Below, in pieces: positions 15,098 through 23,980 of a stretch of DNA of 64,000 nucleotides. A program made the translations under genes and the position numbers. This stretch comes from Novosphingobium sp. (lineage in GTDB: Bacteria > Pseudomonadota > Alphaproteobacteria > Sphingomonadales > Sphingomonadaceae), in assembly GCF_039595395.1 (NCBI RefSeq), contig NZ_JBCNLP010000001.1:744001-808000 (forward strand), in the 5' to 3' direction. Under the pieces are notes generated by a model, which ran no database searches, had not been told where the DNA came from, and saw only the letters and a list, made by a program, of their open reading frames with translations. Each line of letters starts with the position of its first letter. The first letter of the stretch is position 1.

Positions 15098-16204
15098 ATG
15101 ACTCTCGCCACTGCTCACCCTATGATGGCGCCCCTTCCGCGCCGGAGCCCCGACTTGCCCCACAACGCCAGCCCCAATGCCGACCCACGCTGGGCGCTGC
15201 TGGCCGCGCGCGATCCCGCCGCCGATGGCCAGTTCTGGTATGGGGTGAGCAGCACCGGCGTCTATTGTCGCCCCTCCTGCCCGTCCCGCGCCGCGAAACC
15301 CGCCAACGTCACCTTCTTCGACACGTCGGAGCAGGCCCGTCACGCCGGTTTCCGCCCCTGCCGCCGCTGCAACCCCGATGGGCTGGCGCTGGCCCAGCAA
15401 CACGCCGCCCTTGTCGAGCAGGCCTGTCGCCTGATCGAAGCGGCAGAGGAACTCCCGTCACTCGCCACTCTGGCCGATGCGGTGGAGATCAGCCCTGCCC
15501 ATTTCCACCGCCTGTTCAAGGCCCATACCGGCCTCACCCCGCGCGCCTATGGCCAGGCCGTGCGCACCCGCCGCGCCCGCGAGGCGCTGAGTGAAGGCGC
15601 CACCGTCACCCATGCGCTCCACGGTGCGGGCTATGGCTCTTCCAGCCGTTTCTACGCCGAGGATGCGCTGGGCATGGCCCCCCGCCGCTATCGCGCGGGC
15701 GGTGTGGGTGAGCGCCTGCATTTCGCCATCGGCCAATCCGACCTCGGCGCGGTGCTGGTCGCCAGCAGCGCCAAAGGCGTGGCCGCGATCCTGCTTGGCG
15801 ATGATGCCGAAGAGTTGCTCCACGCCCTGCAAGACCGCTTTCCCAAGGCCGAACTGATCGGCGGGGATGCCGCTTATGAGGCGCTGGTGGCGCAGGTCGT
15901 CGGCTTCGTTCAGGCGCCGGAGCAGGGGCTGGACCTGCCGCTCGACATACGCGGAACGGCGTTTCAGCAGCGGGTCTGGGCAGCGTTGCGCGGTATCCCC
16001 TCGGGCGAGACGCGCAGCTATGCGCAGATTGCCGAAGCCATCGAGGCCCCCAAAGCCGTGCGCGCCGTTGCGGGGGCTTGCGCGGCGAATGCTCTGGCGG
16101 TGGCGATTCCCTGCCACCGGGTTGTGCGTTCGGATGGCAGCCTGTCGGGCTATGCCTGGGGGGTGGAGCGCAAGGCGGCTCTGTTGGAGCGGGAAGGGGT
16201 TTAA
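15098..16204 (+). CDS. ada: Ada: methylphosphotriester/O6-methylguanine repair protein and activator
   Basis: 368 residues from ATG 15098, 7 nt after CAGGAG. The N-terminal Ada zinc domain has C57, C61, C88 and C91 (VYCRPSCPSR...FRPCRRC); the first Cys accepts methyl from DNA phosphotriesters. An AraC-type DNA-binding domain follows (LATLADAVEISPAHFHRLFK, then ALHGAGYGSSSRFYAE). The C-terminal methyltransferase carries PCHR with the acceptor C339. All three modules of E. coli Ada are present, so methylated Ada should induce the adaptive response to alkylation. A 3' hairpin-bounded repeat follows. Confidence 0.95.
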   Translation: MTLATAHPMMAPLPRRSPDLPHNASPNADPRWALLAARDPAADGQFWYGVSSTGVYCRPSCPSRAAKPANVTFFDTSEQARHAGFRPCRRCNPDGLALAQQHAALVEQACRLIEAAEELPSLATLADAVEISPAHFHRLFKAHTGLTPRAYGQAVRTRRAREALSEGATVTHALHGAGYGSSSRFYAEDALGMAPRRYRAGGVGERLHFAIGQSDLGAVLVASSAKGVAAILLGDDAEELLHALQDRFPKAELIGGDAAYEALVAQVVGFVQAPEQGLDLPLDIRGTAFQQRVWAALRGIPSGETRSYAQIAEAIEAPKAVRAVAGACAANALAVAIPCHRVVRSDGSLSGYAWGVERKAALLEREGV

Positions 16205-16211
16205 GGAGAAA

Positions 16212-16425
16212 GATGCGAGGGGGTTACCCCCTCGCGCTCCCATAACGTCTTCCGGCGATAAGGCAGTGGCTCCGAAACGGAGCGCCGCAACTCTCCACCT
16301 GCGCCACGCAAAGCGCCGCAGGCAATCAAACCTTCCAGCCTGCGGCGCCGCGACCTTATCCTAAGGCCGAACCCGAAGCGCAACGCCGACAAATAATGGG
16401 AGCGCGAGGGTGTAACACCCTCGCA
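16212..16425. repeat. Dispersed hairpin-bounded repeat, copy A
   Basis: About 214 bp between the convergent ends of ada and the Old Yellow Enzyme gene. Each end is a hairpin: GCGAGGGGG-TTA-CCCCCTCGC on the left and GCGAGGGTG-TAA-CACCCTCGC on the right. They form about 30-bp inverted terminal repeats (both read GCGCTCCCAT towards or away from the interior). The interior has GCGCCGCAGGC and GCCTGCGGCGC in inverted order. Other copies are at 25686, 30277, 39401 and 63450. Confidence 0.9.
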
Positions 16426-16444
16426 CTTACCCCTTTTCTTCAGA

Positions 16445-17575
16445 TCAGACCAAAGCCGCCAGATCCGCCGCCTGGAACCCCTTCAGCGCATCCGACTTGC
16501 CGTGCAGCACTTGCGCCGCCCAATCGGGATTGCTGATCAGCGCGCGACCCACGGCGATCAGGTCGAACTCCTCGCGCTCCATCCGGGCGATCAGCGCTTC
16601 GAGGCCCGAGGGCTTGGAGGCCTCTCCGCCGAAAGCCGCGATAAATTCGCCCGACAGGCCCACCGAGCCGACGCTGATGGTTGCCGCGCCGGTCAGCTTC
16701 TTGGCCCAGCCCGCGAAATTGAGACCGTCCTCGCCGTCGATCTCGGGGAATTCGGGTTCCCAGAAGCGGCGCTGCGAGCAATGGAGGATGTCCACCCCGG
16801 CCTCGACCAGCGGGCCTAGCCAGTCGGTCATCTCGCCGGGGGTGGGGGCGAGGCGGGCGGCATAGTCCTGCTGCTTCCACTGGCTGACGCGCAGGATGAT
16901 GGGGAAGTCCGGGCCGACGGCGGCGCGGGTTGCGGCCACCACTTCACCGGCCATGCGGGCGCGCTGCTTGATGGAGGCGCCGCCATAGCGGTCCTCGCGG
17001 GTGTTGGTGCCGCTCCAGAAGAACTGGTCGATCAGGTAGCCGTGGGCGCCGTGGATCTCGATGGTGTCGAAGCCCAGCTTCTTGGCGTCGGCGGCGGCCT
17101 TGGCGAAGGCGGCGGCGGTGTCGGCGATGTCTTCCTCGCTCATCGCCGCGCCGCGCGGCTGGCCGGGGGCCACGAGGCCGGAGGGGCTTTCAACATCGCC
17201 CTCGGGCTGCCAGCCGCTCATGCCCTTGGTCGATCCGGTGTGCCAGAGCTGGGGGCCCATGCGGCCGCCGGCGGTGTGGACGCTGTCGATCACGCCTTTC
17301 CAGCCGGCCAGCGCCTGCTCGCCGTGGAAGAAGGGAATGCCCGGCTCATTGCGCGAGACGGGGCGGTTGATCACGGTGCCTTCCGACAGGATCAGCCCGA
17401 CGCCGCCTGCCGCGCGGGCGCGGTAGTAATCGGCATTGGGCTGGCCGGGCACGCCGTCGGGCGCCATGTTGCGCGTCATCGGCGCCATGACGATACGGTT
17501 CTTCAGATCGAGCGATTTGAGGCTGAAGGGGCGGAAGAGCACATCGGGGGAGGATGTCACGTGGGGGGTCTCCAT
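16445..17575 (-). CDS. Old Yellow Enzyme family NADH:flavin oxidoreductase
   Basis: A 376-residue TIM-barrel flavoprotein. The FMN-binding N-terminus reads LKNRIVMAPMTR. GPQLWHTG is followed by the substrate-binding pair in IEIHGAHGYLIDQFFW, and NTREDRYGG is the family signature. The phosphate-binding GSVG and VGRALISNPDW segments are at the C-terminus. Such enzymes reduce activated alkenes, nitro compounds or quinones with NAD(P)H and often respond to electrophile stress. It is divergent from modA with 106 bp between starts. The precise substrate cannot be told. Confidence 0.9.
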   Translation of the reverse strand: METPHVTSSPDVLFRPFSLKSLDLKNRIVMAPMTRNMAPDGVPGQPNADYYRARAAGGVGLILSEGTVINRPVSRNEPGIPFFHGEQALAGWKGVIDSVHTAGGRMGPQLWHTGSTKGMSGWQPEGDVESPSGLVAPGQPRGAAMSEEDIADTAAAFAKAAADAKKLGFDTIEIHGAHGYLIDQFFWSGTNTREDRYGGASIKQRARMAGEVVAATRAAVGPDFPIILRVSQWKQQDYAARLAPTPGEMTDWLGPLVEAGVDILHCSQRRFWEPEFPEIDGEDGLNFAGWAKKLTGAATISVGSVGLSGEFIAAFGGEASKPSGLEALIARMEREEFDLIAVGRALISNPDWAAQVLHGKSDALKGFQAADLAALV

Positions 17576-17583
17576 GAAATCTG

Positions 17584-17595
17584 TACCGACAGGTA
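17584..17595. promoter_or_regulatory. Possible operator upstream of the OYE gene
   Basis: TACC-GACA-GGTA is an inverted repeat 9 bp before the reductase start. Its ACC-N4-GGT core resembles the box bound by NemR, the TetR-type regulator of the E. coli OYE homologue nemA. The site is short, so chance occurrence is quite possible. Confidence 0.25.
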
Positions 17596-17681
17596 GGATA
17601 TTCTGGGGGGAATTTCAATGCAGGCTTTGCCGATTGCTTTTGGGGCTGTGGAGGGCAGGGGCTTTGCGATATGGTGTGGGG

Positions 17682-18455
17682 ATGAAACGCTTTTCCCTGC
17701 CGCGCTCCGCTCTGGCCTGTTTTTCCCTTCTGGTGGCAGGTGGCCTGCAGGCGGCGCCTTCGCGCGGTCCGGTCGTGCTGGCGGCGGCCAGTTTGCAGGA
17801 ATCGCTCAATGCGGCGGCGGATAGCTGGGCGGCACGGGGGCATCCGCGCCCGGTGCTGTCTTTCGCGGCCTCGTCCACGCTGGCGCGGCAGGTGCAGTCT
17901 GGCGCTCCCGCCGATCTGTTCATCAGTGCCGATGAGGACTGGATGGATGCCCTGCAGAAGAAGCAATTGCTGCGCGCGGGAACGCGGGTCGATCTGCTGA
18001 GCAACCGGCTGGTGCTGGTGGCGCCGGCTGGCTCGCGCATTCAGATCACGATCCAGCCCGGCTTTGCGCTGGGCGCGGCGCTGGGGCAGGGGCGGCTGGC
18101 GACCGGGGCGGTCGACAGCGTTCCGGCCGGGCTTTACGCCAAAGAGGCGCTGACGAAGCTGGGCGTCTGGCCGCAGGTGGCGGGCAAGCTGGCCCCGGCG
18201 GAGAGCGTGCGCGCGGCCCTTGCGCTGGTGGCGCGGGGCGAGGCGCCGCTGGGCGTGGTCTATGCCACCGATGCGCAGGCCGACAAGCGGGTGCGGGTGG
18301 TTGCCACCTTCCCCGAGAGCAGCCATGCGCCGATCCGCTATCCGGTTGCGGTGCTGAGTGCTTCGCGCAATCCCGATGCCGAGGGTTTTCGCCGCTTCCT
18401 GCTCTCGCCGGAGGGGCGCGGCCTGTTCCGGCCCTATGGCTTCGGCAGCCGGTGA
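17682..18455 (+). CDS. modA: Molybdate-binding periplasmic protein ModA
   Basis: 257 residues from ATG 17682 (MKRFSLPRS), a Sec signal peptide ending near LQAAPS. The mature protein has the ModA pattern: VLAAASLQESLNAAAD, SFAASSTLARQVQSGAPADLFISAD (oxyanion-binding Ser residues), NRLVLVAP, DSVPAGLYAKEAL, and LGVVYATDA. It captures molybdate or tungstate and delivers it to ModB. First gene of modABC; the next start overlaps its 3' end. No molybdenum-cofactor riboswitch or ModE-type site was recognised upstream. Confidence 0.93.
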   Translation: MKRFSLPRSALACFSLLVAGGLQAAPSRGPVVLAAASLQESLNAAADSWAARGHPRPVLSFAASSTLARQVQSGAPADLFISADEDWMDALQKKQLLRAGTRVDLLSNRLVLVAPAGSRIQITIQPGFALGAALGQGRLATGAVDSVPAGLYAKEALTKLGVWPQVAGKLAPAESVRAALALVARGEAPLGVVYATDAQADKRVRVVATFPESSHAPIRYPVAVLSASRNPDAEGFRRFLLSPEGRGLFRPYGFGSR

Positions 18456-19185
18456 CGGCCGCGTGCTGAGCGCTGAGGAGACCGCGATCCTCTGGCTGTC
18501 GCTGAAGGTCAGCGTGGTCGGCGTGGTGATCGCGGCGCCTTTCTGTCTGGCGGTCGCATGGGTTCTGGCGCGCGGTGCGCGGGGCGGTGTGGCCGGGCTG
18601 GCGCTGGTGGTGCTCGATGCCTTGGTGCATCTGCCGCTGGTGTTGCCGCCGGTGGTGACGGGCTGGCTGCTGCTGCTGGCGTTCGGGTCTCAGGGGCCGG
18701 TGGGGCGCTGGCTGGCGGGCTGGGGGATCAGCGTGATGTTCCGCTGGACCGGGGCGGCGATTGCCGCTGGCGTTATGGCGGTGCCGCTGATGGTGCGCTC
18801 GATGCGGCTCTCGCTGGAGGCGGTGGACCCTCGGCTGGAGCAGGCCGCGCGCACGCTGGGCGCCGGGCCCTGGCGCAGTTTTGCCACCATCACTTTGCCG
18901 CTGGCGATGCCCGGTGTGCTGGCGGGGCTGGTGCTGGGCTTTGCGCGCTCTTTGGGGGAGTTCGGGGCGACGATCACCTTTGTCTCGAACATTCCGGGGG
19001 AGACGCAGACCCTGCCGCTGGCGATCTATTCCGCGCTGCAATTGCCCGATGGCGATGCTGTTGTGACGCGGTTGGCGGTGCTGGCGGTGGCGCTGTCTTT
19101 GGGCGCTCTGGTGGTGGCCGAGGTGCTGGCGCGGCGCATGGCGCTGGCGGGCGGCATGCGGCGGGAGCGTTTCGGTGGGCTTTGA
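18436..19185 (+). CDS. modB: Molybdate ABC transporter permease ModB
   Basis: 249 residues from ATG 18436; GTG 18463 (MLSAEETAILWLSLKV) gives a product closer to the family's usual 225-240 residues and may be the true start. There are five or six membrane helices. The permease EAA loop is visible in LEQAARTLGAGPWRSFATITLPLAMPG, contacting ModC. It overlaps modA at the 5' end and modC at the 3' end, which indicates a tight operon. Confidence 0.92.
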   Translation: MASAAGDGRVLSAEETAILWLSLKVSVVGVVIAAPFCLAVAWVLARGARGGVAGLALVVLDALVHLPLVLPPVVTGWLLLLAFGSQGPVGRWLAGWGISVMFRWTGAAIAAGVMAVPLMVRSMRLSLEAVDPRLEQAARTLGAGPWRSFATITLPLAMPGVLAGLVLGFARSLGEFGATITFVSNIPGETQTLPLAIYSALQLPDGDAVVTRLAVLAVALSLGALVVAEVLARRMALAGGMRRERFGGL

Positions 19186-19792
19186 TCTCGATCTGACCCT
19201 GCGCCGGGGCGAGCGGACCATCACTGCGCGGGTGCGGAGCGGTGGCGGGATCACCGCGCTGGTCGGCCCCTCGGGCGTGGGCAAGACCAGCGTGTTGATG
19301 ATGGTGGCCGGGTTGGTGCGCCCCGATGAGGGCAGGGTCGCTGTTGGCGGAGAGGTGCTGTGCGATACCGTGCAGGGCCTGCATCTGCCGCCCGAGCGGC
19401 GCGCCTGCGGCATGGTGTTTCAGGACCATCGCCTGTTCCCGCATCTGAGCGTTCAGGCCAATCTGCGCTATGGGATGAGGCGCGGGCAGGCGGCGATGGA
19501 CCTGCCGGAGATGGCCAGCTTCCTTGGCATCGAAGCCTTGCTCAAGCGCATGCCGCGCAGTCTTTCGGGCGGCGAGGCGCAGAGGGTGGCGCTGGGAAGG
19601 GCCTTGCTCTCCGCCCCGCGCTTTCTGCTGATGGACGAGCCCCTCTCGGCGCTGGATGAGGCGCGCAGCGGCCAGATCATGGCGCTGATCGAGCGTATTC
19701 GCGATGAACTCGCCCTGCCGATCCTCTATGTCAGCCATGACCGGGCGGAGGTCGCCCGGCTGGCCGATCAGGTGGTGGAGATGGGGCTTTAG
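19175..19792 (+). CDS. modC: Molybdate ABC transporter ATPase ModC, short form
   Basis: 205 residues from GTG 19175, overlapping modB by 11 bp. ABC ATPase signatures are Walker A GPSGVGKTS, Q-loop VFQDHRLFP, signature LSGGEAQRVALGRAL, Walker B LLMDEPLSALD and the switch His in YVSHD. E. coli ModC is about 350 residues and ends in a molybdate-binding Mop domain. This protein stops right after the ATPase core, so it lacks that regulatory domain. The convergent PiT gene ends 13 bp away. Confidence 0.92.
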   Translation: MGFDLDLTLRRGERTITARVRSGGGITALVGPSGVGKTSVLMMVAGLVRPDEGRVAVGGEVLCDTVQGLHLPPERRACGMVFQDHRLFPHLSVQANLRYGMRRGQAAMDLPEMASFLGIEALLKRMPRSLSGGEAQRVALGRALLSAPRFLLMDEPLSALDEARSGQIMALIERIRDELALPILYVSHDRAEVARLADQVVEMGL

Positions 19793-19805
19793 CCCCACCT
19801 CCCGA

Positions 19806-20810
19806 TCAGAACTTGGTCGCGATAAAGTAGAAGGTCGCGCCCACCGCCGCCGAGGCGGGGATGGTGATCAGCCAGGCGATCACCACGCGCTGCGCCACGC
19901 TCCAGCGCACGGCGGAGGCCCGGCGCGCCGCGCCCACGCCCACCACGCAGCCGGTGATCGTGTGGGTGGTGGAGACCGGAATGCCCAGGCTGCTGGCCAG
20001 AAACATGGTGATCGATCCGCCCGCCGAGGCGCAGAACCCCTGATGATGCGACAGCTTGGTGATCTTGGAGCCCATCGTCTCGATGATCTTCCAGCCACCC
20101 GACAGCGTGCCAAGGCCGATCGCCGTGTAGCAACTGATCACCACCCATGTCGGCACATGGAAAGTCGGCCCCAGCAACCCTTGCGAGTAGAGCAGCACCG
20201 CGATGATGCCCATGGTCTTCTGCGCGTCGTTCGCGCCATGGCCCATCGAATAGGCGGCCGCCGAGACCAGATGCAGCTTCTTGAAGATGCCCTCGGCGGC
20301 TTTCGCCGTGGCCTTCATGAACAGCCAGCTCGTCAGCAGCACCAGCGCCATCGACATGAACATGCCCACCATCGGCGACAGCACGATCCAGGTGGTGGTG
20401 GTGTTCACACCCTTCCACACGATCACGCCCATGCCGCCATGCGCCACGCCCGCGCCCAGCAACCCGCCGATCAGCGCATGCGAGGAGGAGGAGGGAATGC
20501 CCTTCCACCACGTAATCACGTTCCAGGTCATCGCGCCCACCAGCGCGCCGAAGATTACCTGCGGGGTGATGACATCCTTGTTGACGATGCCCTTGCCCAC
20601 CGTTTCGGCGACCTTGAGGCCGAAGAGCCAATAGGCCGAGAAGTTGAAGAAGGCGGCAAAGATCACCGCCTGCACCGGTGTCAGCAGGCGGGTGGTGACC
20701 ACCGTGGCGATGGAATTGGCGGCATCGTGAAGGCCGTTCAAAAAGTCGAAGGCCAGCGCCATCGCCACCAGGATCAGCACCAGCGGCGTGACGCTTGCGA
20801 GAATACTCAT
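19806..20810 (-). CDS. pit: PiT-family inorganic phosphate transporter
   Basis: A 334-residue integral membrane protein of about 10 helices. Two inverted PiT signatures are present: DFLNGLHDAANSIATVVTTRLL near the N-terminus and SMGHGANDAQKTMGIIAVLL in the middle. GIPSSSSHALIGGLLGA and GIPVSTTHTITGCVVG are the paired re-entrant motifs. It imports phosphate (as a metal-phosphate complex) with protons or sodium. The upstream gene, 11 bp away on the same strand, encodes the NUDIX-DUF47 protein; DUF47 proteins regularly accompany PiT carriers. Confidence 0.93.
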   Translation of the reverse strand: MSILASVTPLVLILVAMALAFDFLNGLHDAANSIATVVTTRLLTPVQAVIFAAFFNFSAYWLFGLKVAETVGKGIVNKDVITPQVIFGALVGAMTWNVITWWKGIPSSSSHALIGGLLGAGVAHGGMGVIVWKGVNTTTTWIVLSPMVGMFMSMALVLLTSWLFMKATAKAAEGIFKKLHLVSAAAYSMGHGANDAQKTMGIIAVLLYSQGLLGPTFHVPTWVVISCYTAIGLGTLSGGWKIIETMGSKITKLSHHQGFCASAGGSITMFLASSLGIPVSTTHTITGCVVGVGAARRASAVRWSVAQRVVIAWLITIPASAAVGATFYFIATKF

Positions 20811-20821
20811 CGCGCCGGCCC

Positions 20822-21916
20822 TCAGGCGTGGTCGATCACGAGACCGTCGATCTCGTTGGCGACATCCTCGAAGCGGTCGACCACCTTTTCCAGATGGCTG
20901 TAGATTTCGCGCTCGATCAGGAAGCGCACGGGCTCGCTGGCGCCGATTTCCTGATAGAGGCGTTTCAGGCCCCGGTCGTGGATCTCGTCGGCCTGATCCT
21001 CCATGCGCACCAGGCGTTCGGTCAGCTCATGCAGGCGCGCGGCATTGGCGTTGATCGAGCGCAGCAGCGGCAGCGCCTCGACCAGCAGGCGCGTGGCATC
21101 GACGATGATCGCCGCCATGTCGCGCATTTCCGGCTCGAAAATCTGGATGTCGTAGAGGACGATCGCACCGGCGGTCTTCTTCATCTGGTCCAGCGCATCG
21201 TCCATGGCGGTGATCAGGCTGGTGATCGCGCCACGGTCGAAGGGGGTCAGGAAGGTGCGGCGCACGGTCTGCAGCACGTCGCGGGTGATCTGGTCGGCCT
21301 CTTCCTCGCGCTCGGCGATTTCGCGGGCGTGCTCGGCGGTCTTGGTGCCCTGAAGCAGGCGGGCCAGCGCATCGCTGCCCGAGGCCAGCAGGCCGGCATG
21401 CGCCTCGAACTTCTCGAAGAAGTCGTGCTGACGCGGCAGCAGGCCCTGAAACCACTGAAACATTTTAAAACCTTCCTTGAGGATGGCAGGAGTACCACCC
21501 GCGGTGCCTTGAGACGAATCCGGGTCGGGGCCGAAGCCCTGGAGAATATCTTTCAAACCATCCTCATCCACCAGATTGGCGGCCTGGGTCAGGTTGAACC
21601 ACTGGCGCGTGCGCTGCCCGGCTTCCTTCCAGTCTTCCAGCGCATGGGTGACGGCGAGGGGGAAGACGGCGACATCGGTCTGCAGCGATGCGCCCGAAGT
21701 GAGCAGCTTGCGATAGCGGTAATTGCCGATCGGCACGGGGCAGATCGCGCCCAGCACGCCGGCTTCTTCCAGCGCCTCGCGCTCGGCGGCGGCGTGGTCG
21801 GAGAGATTGCGCGAGACATTGCCTTTGGGCAGCACCCATCGTCCGGTCCCGCGCGAGGTGACCAGCATCACCTCGAAAGGCGCATCGGGCGCCGGGCCGG
21901 ATTTACGATAGGGCAA
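20822..21916 (-). CDS. NUDIX hydrolase fused in frame to a DUF47/PhoU-like protein
   Basis: A 364-residue open frame from TTG 21916 (a TAG lies upstream and no better start is visible). Residues about 1-130 are a NUDIX domain with LPKGNVSRNLSDHAAAEREALEEAG, a slightly altered GX5EX7REUXEEXGU box, of the diphosphoinositol-polyphosphate hydrolase type. Residues 152-364 (MFQWFQGLLPRQHDFFEKFEAHA...) are a full DUF47 helical protein. AAGGAAGG sits 7 nt before the internal ATG at 21463, so DUF47 (213 aa) could also be made alone. The two parts are normally separate genes. It presumably links phosphorylated-nucleotide or polyphosphate metabolism to the adjoining PiT transporter. Confidence 0.8.
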   Translation of the reverse strand: MPYRKSGPAPDAPFEVMLVTSRGTGRWVLPKGNVSRNLSDHAAAEREALEEAGVLGAICPVPIGNYRYRKLLTSGASLQTDVAVFPLAVTHALEDWKEAGQRTRQWFNLTQAANLVDEDGLKDILQGFGPDPDSSQGTAGGTPAILKEGFKMFQWFQGLLPRQHDFFEKFEAHAGLLASGSDALARLLQGTKTAEHAREIAEREEEADQITRDVLQTVRRTFLTPFDRGAITSLITAMDDALDQMKKTAGAIVLYDIQIFEPEMRDMAAIIVDATRLLVEALPLLRSINANAARLHELTERLVRMEDQADEIHDRGLKRLYQEIGASEPVRFLIEREIYSHLEKVVDRFEDVANEIDGLVIDHA

Positions 21917-22062
21917 GGCGGCAATCTGGCGAACGGTCTGTCTCCGAAATGTAAAACAGCCCCGCTAGATTTGCGCGCGCGCGTCGTCAAGGATTCGTCG
22001 CGCGACAAGTTGCACCATAATGGCGCTCGTTTGAAGCATGAGCAAATCTGCGTGTGCGGCAC

Positions 22063-22141
22063 GGCACCAGCCCTCTCCCCCGCCCGGTGACCCTACGGTG
22101 GTATCCTCCGGGTGGCCGGGGAGGGGAGTGGTCTGGTGCCG
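22063..22141. repeat. Palindromic intergenic repeat, family 3, copy 1
   Basis: GGCACCAGCCCTCTCCCC at the left and an imperfect inverted GAGGGGAGTGGTCTGGTGCC at the right, about 79 bp, between the chemotaxis gene's 3' end and the NUDIX-DUF47 5' end. The same ends recur at 37398-37479, where the arms are better matched. Confidence 0.75.
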
Positions 22142-22194
22142 CAAAATCCGGCTCTTCCGCCTGATTTTCAAACAGACTCCTCCCGACCCGGAGC

Positions 22195-23710
22195 TTACCG
22201 CAGATTGACCACCAGCGCGGATTCGGGAAGCGACAGATCGGGCAGCACCGTGGAGGGGCGCGTGCGATGGATCTTGCGCTGGCTGCTCCTGTCCTCCTTG
22301 CGCAGCTCCTCGCGCCGCTCGAGCTGGAACTGGCCGACGATCCGCCCCATCGTGTTGGCCTGATCGCGCAGCGCGCGCGCCGCCGCATTGGATTGCTCGA
22401 CCATGGCGGCGTTCTGCTGGGTGTTGAGGTCCATCCGGCGGATGTCCTCGGTCACCTCATGGATGTTGCCCGCCTGGCGCTGCGCGGCCTGGGCGATCTC
22501 CTCGGCCTGCACGGTGGTCTCGCCGAGCTGGTGGATGATGCGGTCGAGCGAGGTGCCGGTCTGCGCCACCAGATCGACGCCCTGCCGCACATCGACCGTG
22601 GATTTGCCGATCAGCGCCTTGATGTCCTTGGCCGACTGGCCGGTGCGATGCGCCAGCGCGCGCACCTCGGTGGCCACCACGGCAAAGCCGCGCCCGGCAT
22701 CGCCCGCGCGCGCCGCCTCGACCCCGGCGTTGATGGCAAGAAGGTTGGTCTGGAAGGCGATGGCCTCGATCACATCGGTGATCTGGGCAATTTCCTCGCT
22801 CGATGCCTTGATCTTGCCCATCGCCTGCACGGCGGATTCCACCACCTTGCCGCCATGCTTGGCTTCATGGTCGATCTCGATCACCCGCTGGTTGACCTGC
22901 GCGGCGGTGGCGGCGGTGACGGCGATGCCCTCGGCCACGCTGGCCATCACCTCGGCGGTGCGGGTCACGGTGAGCGACTGGCGCTCGGTGCGGATGGCCA
23001 GATCATGCGCGGCCATGTCGATCTCGCGCGCGCCGGTCTCGATATGCTCGGAGGCTTCGGTCATGCGCAGCACCATGGTGCTGACGTTGAAGCGCATGTT
23101 GTGGAAGTCCTCGGCGATGCGGGCATAGGTTTCGGGCAGGCAGTCGAGCTGGCTGCGCAGATCGCCGGTGGCCATGTCCGACAGGCCCCGCCCCAGCGAG
23201 GCGATGACATCGTGGCGGGCCTGCTCCTCGGCCTTGAAATAGGCGCCCAGCGCGGCCTGCATGTCGAGCAGCGCGGCCTTGACCAGCGTGCCCACCGCCT
23301 GCGCCCTGGCGCGATTGCCGGGCAGGGGGATGGGGCCCTGCGCCATCTGGGTCACCAGATCGGCCAGCACCGAGGCATAGCTGCTGATGTAGAGGTCCGG
23401 CGTCAGCCCCCCCCTTGGCGTGAAAGGTGCCGAGCTGCTCGGAGCGGGCCAGCGCTTCGCTGTCGAAGCCGTCGGAGAACAGGTTTTCCCAATGGCTGAA
23501 CTGCAGGTCGGCGGCCCTGTCACGCCAGTCGGCATCGGGCAGTCGCGCCGAGGCCACCGGATGATCCGCGATCTTTTCGTACAGTTTCGCCAGCGCGCGG
23601 CGCCCATGGCGCAGCAGCGCGGATTTGATCCGGCGGAAGCTGCGGTAATCCGTCTCGTCCAGCTCCACCAGCGGCTGATGAAAAGCGGAGACGGTGTCGG
23701 GATCAGGCAT
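22195..23710 (-). pseudogene. Globin-coupled methyl-accepting chemotaxis protein, frameshifted
   Basis: Reading starts at ATG 23710 (MPDPDTVSAFHQPLVELDETDYRSF) and gives a protoglobin-like sensor up to GTFHAKGG. At a run of eight G on this strand (23407-23414) the frame breaks, and the sequence resumes one frame over (LTPDLYISSYASVLADLV...). Seven G would restore a single chain of about 505 residues: globin domain, linker, then a cytoplasmic signalling domain with the conserved hairpin (AIAFQTNLLAINAGVEAARAG) and methylation helices. There are no membrane helices, as in HemAT-type oxygen sensors. The break may be a true mutation, phase variation or a sequencing error. Confidence 0.8.
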
Positions 23711-23980
23711 GCACGGTCCTTGCGCAGGCGTCAGGGATACAAAACCTTGTAAGGCATGAATGGTTGCCCCTGCATGGGGCGGGGCTTACGGCGTTGTCCG
23801 TAAGCCTTTGGGACCGGTCCGGCCCCACAATCGGGCCCTTGGGGCAGGCCGGTGAGCGTATTTTATTCAGGATCACCGCGCGTTCATCTTGAAGTTGCGA
23901 TAAGCTTTCCCAGATCGCGCCCGTTGCGCCTTTGTTTCCGGCATCTCTTCGATGTGGCAATGGTGCGTGTGTGGAGACGT

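Noticed and set aside
16212..16425. A CRISPR array made of the GCGAGGGGG hairpins
   Set aside because: Only two inverted hairpins per locus, no regular spacers and no cas genes; the nuclease at 10821 is Cas4-like in fold only.
17436..17681. An 82-codon extension upstream of modA
   Set aside because: It lies antisense to the OYE gene and would remove the signal peptide from the N-terminus.
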